Part shown: positions 58,442 through 64,000 of the stretch, piece after piece
How positions within the stretch are numbered: the first letter of the stretch is position 1
Layout of the letters: the number at the start of each line of letters is the position of its first letter
From: Porpolomopsis calyptriformis
Taxonomy: Eukaryota; Basidiomycota; Agaricomycetes; Agaricales; Hygrophoraceae
Length of the DNA stretch: 64,000 nt
Direction: 5' to 3'
Assembly: GCA_951640195.1 (NCBI GenBank)
Contig: OX621166.1
Coordinates: 2,162,501 to 2,226,500, forward strand
The notes under the pieces: generated by a model
Database searches by the model: none
The model's input: the letters and a program-made list of their open reading frames with translations, nothing else
What the model was told of the DNA's origin: nothing
Position numbers and translations under genes: made by a program

Positions 58442-60024
58442 CCAACCTCGGAGAAAACTCCCATAGCTCGTCGAACGCCCTCCGACTAGCCATTCATTCC
58501 AGCACGCGCAACACGGTTATGATACTCGCCGGGCGAATGGCAACTCACGCTCGCGATGGATTCCTCCCAGACGGACAAGAACCTTGTAACTCTCCCACAA
58601 CCCAAGTTGACGTGTCAGCCGCTTCTGTGTCGGGAAAACTGCTCAACAACACCCTGGTCAAGCGAGATAACGTTCCACCCCTTCTTGATTCCGATCCAAT
58701 CCTAATACCGGCCTCCTTCGAGTCCCCCTTCCCTACCCCAACTTTTATACACCGCCAAAGTCTCCTCCCTCCGCATTTACCCATAGTGACCGGCTCTCTC
58801 GACCCAACACAAAACTCCTCACGCGTACACAAGACGAGAATTATCATCATCGTCAGTGCGGTTCTAGTCAGCGTTATCTTGGGTGTAATGGTTGTAAGCC
58901 TCACGAGAAGTGTTTTACGGAAAAAAGGTGTGGAAGCATGGCCGTTGCAATGTCGGAGAACCAAACGACGGTTGGGGTGCAAATTTAGAGGTGATGCTCG
59001 ACCGTGGTCTCATATACCTATGGAAACCACCGCTAGAAAGGGGGGTTTCGAGGGTGCACATATTCAGCGTGCGAAGACTGAGACGACTCGCCCGACTACT
59101 GGACACGAAGGTAGTGCCGCTTCTTTGCCAAACACGACCCGACCGAACGGTACCAACCTCAGCAAGTCTTTGTGTTTATTGCCGACGATCATGGAGGAAC
59201 TTGATGATCACGTTGACGAAGAGGTCGACATAACTCATCGAAGTACGCCTGAAATTACTTCCCAAGTCGGATGTTTCACACCGTTAGTGTTGGTGACCTC
59301 GCGTGAAAGGGAGGATGCGTTCGCCAAGTTATCGCTCCAGGCTGGAATAGAAAGTGCGGGAAAACGGAGTGGCAGTGTTAAGGAACCGGCGACGCCGACA
59401 CTCGACTCTGATACGACAAGTTCCTTCAGCGATGCGGATTGGGTAGGATTCGAGGCCTCGGACAATGGTTCATCGAGATCAGAGGTTACGTCGATTGCCA
59501 GTAAATGTTCTGACGAAGGTGGAGAAGACGGAAAAGAGGAAGATGTGACAGAAGAAGACACCTTTGAGGTGAGAAGGGCGCAAACGAAGAGTATGGAGGT
59601 TAAGAAAGGGATCCTGGTTTCATTCTTCACCTCGGAAAGGACCGAAAAGCCGACGTTAGAATCGATTCCGTCGTGGGTCGTACCAGACAACGTTCACAAT
59701 CCAGATTACCCAACGTGTACTCCGGCGTCAGACAGCCTGCTTCAAGCACCTATTCCCGATGTCATGGTCACCTGCCCGAGTGCCAGCAGCCTCATAACGG
59801 TCGACTCCAGCTTCAGCAGCGTCTCGGTTGATTTGAACGATTTTCCGTCCCCCCCAAAGCCGATGGATGAGGGCAGGAGTTGTATTTCCACAGAGATCGA
59901 CAAATCTCCGTTGTTCGGTGAGGACGATGCCATGTTCAGCCAGTGGAGATCTGTTGAGCCTCCACTTGCGCATAAAAGACGATCGACAGTGGTTCAACTG
60001 ATCATGATGTATAGGAATAGCTGA
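58399..60024 (+). CDS. Single-pass membrane protein with long Ser/acidic tail
   Basis: Single exon ORF of 541 residues, or 501 from the ATG at 58519. A Pro/Ser/Asn-rich N-terminal part with NNT and NSS sequons is followed by one transmembrane span (IIIIVSAVLVSVILGVMVVS, about residue 150) and a basic stop-transfer (RSVLRKKG). The cytoplasmic tail is long, acidic and Ser-rich (TTSSFSDADWVGF, DGKEEDVTEEDTF). This is the layout of many basidiomycete 'mid2-like' surface or wall-stress proteins, but no signal peptide is visible, so a first exon may be missing. Function unknown. Confidence 0.6.
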   Translation: MPPTIQDSVRGRGVTNLGENSHSSSNALRLAIHSSTRNTVMILAGRMATHARDGFLPDGQEPCNSPTTQVDVSAASVSGKLLNNTLVKRDNVPPLLDSDPILIPASFESPFPTPTFIHRQSLLPPHLPIVTGSLDPTQNSSRVHKTRIIIIVSAVLVSVILGVMVVSLTRSVLRKKGVEAWPLQCRRTKRRLGCKFRGDARPWSHIPMETTARKGGFEGAHIQRAKTETTRPTTGHEGSAASLPNTTRPNGTNLSKSLCLLPTIMEELDDHVDEEVDITHRSTPEITSQVGCFTPLVLVTSREREDAFAKLSLQAGIESAGKRSGSVKEPATPTLDSDTTSSFSDADWVGFEASDNGSSRSEVTSIASKCSDEGGEDGKEEDVTEEDTFEVRRAQTKSMEVKKGILVSFFTSERTEKPTLESIPSWVVPDNVHNPDYPTCTPASDSLLQAPIPDVMVTCPSASSLITVDSSFSSVSVDLNDFPSPPKPMDEGRSCISTEIDKSPLFGEDDAMFSQWRSVEPPLAHKRRSTVVQLIMMYRNS

Positions 60025-60064
60025 AGTGACTCGATGTATCATTAGTACGCTATAGAGGGAATTC

Positions 60065-60072
60065 TCACGTGA
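60065..60072. promoter_or_regulatory. TCACGTGA palindrome upstream of the DUF6593 gene
   Basis: Perfect 8-mer 19 bp before the ATG at 60091. It may serve the gene's core promoter or leader. Confidence 0.4.
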
Positions 60073-60090
60073 CATTCCCCTGATCGGCTA

Positions 60091-61409
60091 ATGACTGATC
60101 TCATTCCAGAAGTACCACCCGAGCCTATAGCCCACTGGATCGACCTGTTTCCCCTCGACGAGATGGTAGGGCCAATTCCTGAACATTCACCGCAACCGCT
60201 TTCATTGTCTCTGGGCCTTCACACCCCGCAAGTCACACCACTGCAAAGGTCTGAAAGAGAGAATGTTCCAACACCTTCAACCCTTCCCGACGTGTTCCCA
60301 CCGCAGGTCACTCCAGAGCAAAAGCCATCAGCACAAGAGGCGAATATCATATCAACCAATGCTTTTCTATCAACTCATAAGATTCCCCAGATCGGCAGGT
60401 TTCCGCCACCCCCGGACAGCCCTGCGTCGTATCTGATCAGTTACCAACCGACCACTCAGTCTGAGCCACAGAAAACGTCTGCGACACCACATGCAGTGAA
60501 CACTCTACCAGTTCTCCCACTACCTCTCCCCCCCGACACGCCCGAACAGACAATCGCTCAAGCTGAACCACAGCAAACGCCTCTGGCACCGCTTGGATCA
60601 AATACCGATGTTCTCTACTGGACCAACCAGGATCCGCGTGAGAGCAAACTCTTTAATTTTTTGGGAGTGATCTATCAATTTGAGGCGAGTGGGTATGGTG
60701 TATTATCCCTGTTGACCTGCTTATGCCCCCGCTGACGCTCAGACAACTATCCAACCAAATGGACTACGTGTCACCACCCTTTCACGATCGATACGGCCAA
60801 ATAGAGTAGATCGAGTGGCGAGACTGGGGTGGGGTCTCAATGGAGGCCTCGGCCGTGCTGTCATCGGGAAGGTCTGTACGTTTTTGTCGACCATGATTCC
60901 TCCCGTTCGTCAATCATTTTTCCTTTGACAGCACACAATTGCAATGGCTGACCTTCTCCGTCCGGACGAGCGCATTCCAGTGAGTTTGTCCATCAGAGTA
61001 CAGCAATATGCGGCCTTTTAATATTATTTCCTTCAGGGAGGGCGTGTGTTCAATGGTCCTGATGGTAATCAGTATCGTTGGCGTTCCATCGACAACGATA
61101 CCATTGTAAGCCCCAACTCCGTCCGACTAAATCCTGCTTATCCTGGGGCGTACAGTTGGAAGACTCAAACGGCGTAACCCTGGCACTCTTCCATCCCACT
61201 CGACCGACGCGCTACTCAATTGGTGACGTCTACGGTGAGCTTCGCTTTTTCCGTGATGCCGGGGCAGGCACTGTGGTATGAGTCTCTTTCCACCCTAGTT
61301 TATCATCTATGGACATTCTCTATGTTTCTCGCAGATGCATCCGCCTTTGATGGACATTATAGTCGTAACCGCCTTGCTGTACCGATTCTGCCAGGCTTGG
61401 AATCTCTAA
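60091..61409 (+). CDS. DUF6593-type protein with Pro-rich N-terminus
   Basis: About six exons. The first ~200 residues are Pro/Gln/Thr-rich with repeated PEQ…P motifs. The C-terminal ~130 residues carry the mushroom DUF6593 fold: TTIQPNGLRVTTLSRSIRPN, GGLGRAVIGKHTIAMADLLR, FNGPDGNQYRWRSIDND, LEDSNGVTLALFHPTRP, YGELRFFRDAG and MHPPLMDIIVVTALLYRF. The domain resembles a Tubby/scramblase-like beta barrel ending in a hydrophobic helix; no function is established. The donor GTATTA (after EASGYG) keeps the conserved frame at the first intron. Convergent with the next gene. Confidence 0.7.
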
Positions 61410-61596
61410 TGAGATGTTGCCTGAAATGAAACGAATAGCTGGAAGGCCACTAAGAAGTGCTTTAGACTACTGTGATCATACAACAAGCTGTCTTGATGGA
61501 AGGAGCGAGTGAATGTCGGAATTAACGAAGCCATTCCCTGAAATGTGGTCTGTACATACAAAATATCCATAATACATGATACATGGAGTACATTAT

Positions 61597-62673
61597 TCAA
61601 CGTTGTGCCCCCGCCGACTTCCACATTTTCACAGCAGCACGCAGACCAACAGCCTTGGGTATCCGATCTTCAACTTCTGCAACTTTGGCATCGTCTAGGG
61701 CATCTTTCGCCTTGTCTGGATCGTACTGTCCATTGACTCGGAAGAACCATCCCTCATGCTTATCTGGTCTTGCTACTAAGCGACTGATGCGATTCGCCAA
61801 TCCGTGTACGTCAACCTTCAGCTGCCACTGCAATCGCAGCTCGAAAGGGAACCAGCGCTCCTGGTAGTTTTCAGGGGATTTGGAGACGATAATAATGACA
61901 TTTGTGTCAGAAGGATAATATATACCATTCTTGTCCTCGAAGGTCCTGCAGCAGGTCGCCCGTCAGTGATTTGTACCGAACCGGACATCAAAATGAAACT
62001 TACCATTCCAAGCAGACTGGGTCATTGTCAACGGCCTTGAGCCGTGGCCTCAAGGCTATCTTGTACGAACGGTCCTCCTGACTGCGCGAGCTTGTTCCTA
62101 CACCAGAAGCTCCTAATCCCACAGCCTGGACCTGAAGGTTGGGCATCATGTGAACTTCTCTTGACACGGATGTTCTGGTAACCTCTTCCAACTCTTCCGA
62201 GCTGGGGAATTGGGAAATGATTTCAATTGGCTGTTCGTTAGACTGTTGAGTGGGGTTGGCAGGCGACGTGGCAACGAGGGGGATGAGAGCGAATTCTGTA
62301 TGATCGGGACGGTTGCTTGGGTGGAATGAAAAGGAATGAAAAGGGCTAGACCTACGCAACTTCTTATCGCGCAACACGAGGGATAGCTTGACGAGAACAG
62401 CACAGCATAGACGCCCTAAGTCGAAGTAGTAGTATATGGATTTGATCGTGATTCCGAAACGATAACGATCAAGCTCAGTAGCCTGCTCTGTCCGAAGAAG
62501 ACGAGGTATGTTGAGATGCTGACTTTAAGATCAGGTTTGATTGAGATCGAGTAAGTATTAGCTTCGGACCTCTGGTATACATTGAGTGGCCTTTCGTTTG
62601 CGGGCAAGGGTGAGCAAGTGTAAATTGGGGTAAGGATCGACTGCCTTACCTGATTACCCTCCGAGTCGGTCAT
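61597..62673 (-). CDS. Uncharacterised protein upstream of the NB-ARC gene
   Basis: The last two exons (to 61597) are solid: SYKIALRPRLKAVDNDPVCL, EWTFEDKNGIYYPSDTNVII, IVSKSPENYQERWFPFELRL and ADP-like RPDKHEGWFFRVNGQYDP, joined by an intron at about 61946-62005. Upstream, one frame gives PIEIISQFPSSEELEEVTRT and VQAVGLGASGVGTSSRSQED. The start is unresolved; the ATG at 62673 (MTDSEGNQ) is one candidate. Beta-rich composition and position next to an NLR-like gene recall mushroom proteins I have seen only as hypothetical. It is transcribed away from the NB-ARC gene. Confidence 0.5.
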
Positions 62674-62788
62674 CGCGGGACCGTGTGGAAGAGAGGCTAA
62701 AGATAGCCACCATGGATGTATATAATGAGGGAGATCACTCAATGCTGTGTCGCTTGTTCCCACACCTCCTTCCTCACCACCTTCAATC

Positions 62789-64000
62789 ATGACAAGCAAT
62801 CCTTTATCCACGGCTCTAAGCAACCCTTCACCCACGATTCAGGCCTTGGACAACAGGTTGTTGTCAGTTGGGAGTGATCAAACCAACACCCTTATAGCAC
62901 CAGGTGAATTGGCATCCTAAGTGGCTGGCACAGGTGGTCATCCTTCCGCCATCAAGTTCCCCAAAATGCGATCAGTTGCTGGCCTCTGATATCTCACCTA
63001 CCACTGACCTGGTTGTCCCCTAGATCACAAAAGCTTGTTCTCTCGCGATAACACATTATATCACTTTGGAGGTGATCAGTATTTCAATCAGGTCTTTCCA
63101 CCACTACAAGGTTAGTTGGCATTCCAAGACATTTCGCGCAGGGGCTGGCCCAGATGATCATCTAAATTCGCAAAATGCGATCTCAGGTGCTGGCCTCTGA
63201 TATCTCGTCTGCTCCTGATTTCTGTTATCCTCTAGGTCCCGCACACGCTCTGAGACCTGTCAACAATATTCCCATCAATATCCCCTCAGTCCACTATATT
63301 GGAAGGGAGAGTGAAATCGATTTCTTACGGAATGCTTTGAGCAAGACGCAGGGTGATGTACCAAGTTGTTGTGCTGTATATGGGATGCCCGGTGTCGGCA
63401 AGTCGCAGCTAGTATCGCGTTATGCCAAAATATCCTTCGATCACGGCCAATACTCGTACATATTCTGGATATCGGCCGCCAATGTTGGCAAGCTAAAGGG
63501 CGGGCTCGCCAATGTTCTTGATCTCATCTGTCATCCCGATCGCCACCTTAAGGAACAATATGCGAAATTGACTGCAGCTCGACTGTGGTTAGAAGAAGTT
63601 CAAGACAATTGGCTTCTCATCTTCGATAATGTTGACAGGAGTTCGATTGTTTTTTTTCGGACTCACCTTCCTCGCAGAAATGTGCGAGGCAACATTCTTT
63701 TCACTACGCGGACGGAAGATGTCGCTACAGCTCTGGCGACTATAGAAGGAATTCAACATTCGACGTTCAAACTTCACCCTCTTGATCTACACGATTCCTT
63801 AGACCTTCTTTTACGGGATGGTGGTGTCGACATGACGACCGTAACACCTTCTCTAATCCGCGCTGAGGAATTAGTTCAATCCGTTGGTCGGCTTCCTCTT
63901 GCGATTGTCCAAGCCGCATCGTTTATGAGGCAAACTCACACCACTCTTGACGAAATGTGTGACATGTATATGGGCAATGAGAAGATACATGTAGGTTCAT
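62789..64000 (+). CDS. NB-ARC STAND NTPase (fungal NLR-like), 5' part, cut by right edge
   Basis: Exons 62789-62903, 63024-63110 and 63236 onward give about 320 residues before the edge. The NB-ARC domain starts IPSVHYIGRESEIDFL. It has Walker A GMPGVGKSQ (residues ~117-125), Walker B NWLLIFDNVD (~192), FTTRTEDVA (sensor/RNBS-B-like) and VGRLPLAIVQAASFM (GLPL-like, ~283). This architecture defines STAND signal-transducing NTPases used in fungal non-self recognition and heterokaryon incompatibility. Repeats (TPR, ANK or WD40) would be expected after the edge. The leader is only ~75 residues and contains two copies of a DN..L...G.DQ..N motif. Introns 1 and 2 are homologous (see findings). Confidence 0.85.

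Noticed and set aside
62416..62835. Longer minus-strand start overlapping the NB-ARC start codon
   Set aside because: It would make two divergent start codons overlap, leaving no promoter; a start near 62673 or further downstream is more likely.
1..64000. Transposable element or CRISPR array
   Set aside because: No terminal repeats with target-site duplications, transposase or reverse-transcriptase motifs, and no regularly spaced repeats were found; the repeats seen are short and isolated.

Overview
The window reads as nuclear DNA of a mushroom-type basidiomycete (Agaricomycetes). Genes are split by many short introns (mostly 50-60 nt, GT-AG), gene density is high, and several families typical of Agaricomycetes are present: a ULD-like ubiquitin-fold protein, a DUF6533-type membrane protein, a DUF6593-type protein and a NB-ARC STAND protein. 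No transposon, CRISPR or prokaryotic-style operon was seen. All gene models here were spliced by eye from the DNA, so exon edges are predictions.

Layout. 1-8 kb: a ubiquitin-fold family gene cut by the left edge (-), a DCAF7/WDR68 WD40 protein (-) and a vacuolar heavy-metal ABC transporter (+). 9-16 kb: a glycine-rich RRM protein, an HMG-box transcription factor and a PDK1 kinase with a PH domain (all +). 16-25 kb: the ILV6 regulatory subunit (-), COG7 (+), an uncharacterised His/Ser-rich protein (+) and mitochondrial QRI7 (+). 25-32 kb: a small secreted cationic peptide precursor (-), a four-helix membrane protein (+), an initiator tRNA-Met (-), an HbrB/PRR5-type TORC2 subunit (-) and an uncharacterised coiled-coil protein (-). 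32-43.5 kb: RAD54B/RDH54 (-), the queuosine-salvage enzyme QNG1 (-), AIM41 (+) and HRD1 (-). 44-56 kb: a membrane-anchored amidohydrolase (+), NAD kinase (+), a second small secreted protein (-), a DUF6533 membrane protein (-), a 102-residue protein (-) and ATG14 (+). 56-64 kb: a broken kinase-like locus (-), a single-span membrane protein (+), a DUF6593 protein (+), an uncharacterised gene (-) and a NB-ARC (NLR-like) gene running off the right edge (+).

Most of the window is housekeeping: trafficking and quality control (COG7, HRD1, ATG14), nutrient and stress signalling (PDK1, TORC2 subunit), tRNA modification and salvage (QRI7, QNG1), recombination (RAD54B) and metabolism (ILV6, NAD kinase). 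Several divergent or solitary promoters share the palindrome TCACGTGA or a one-base variant.

The least ordinary items are three. (1) The NLR-like gene at the right end has an N-terminal leader in which a symmetric 87-nt exon and its intron look like a tandem duplication of the preceding exon and intron, giving two copies of a short DN..G.DQ..N motif just before the NB-ARC domain; this could be a signalling (possibly amyloid-type) repeat. (2) A secreted precursor at 25.1-25.6 kb ends in a cationic amphipathic segment behind a Lys-Arg site. (3) RAD54B carries two copies of its N-terminal domain.
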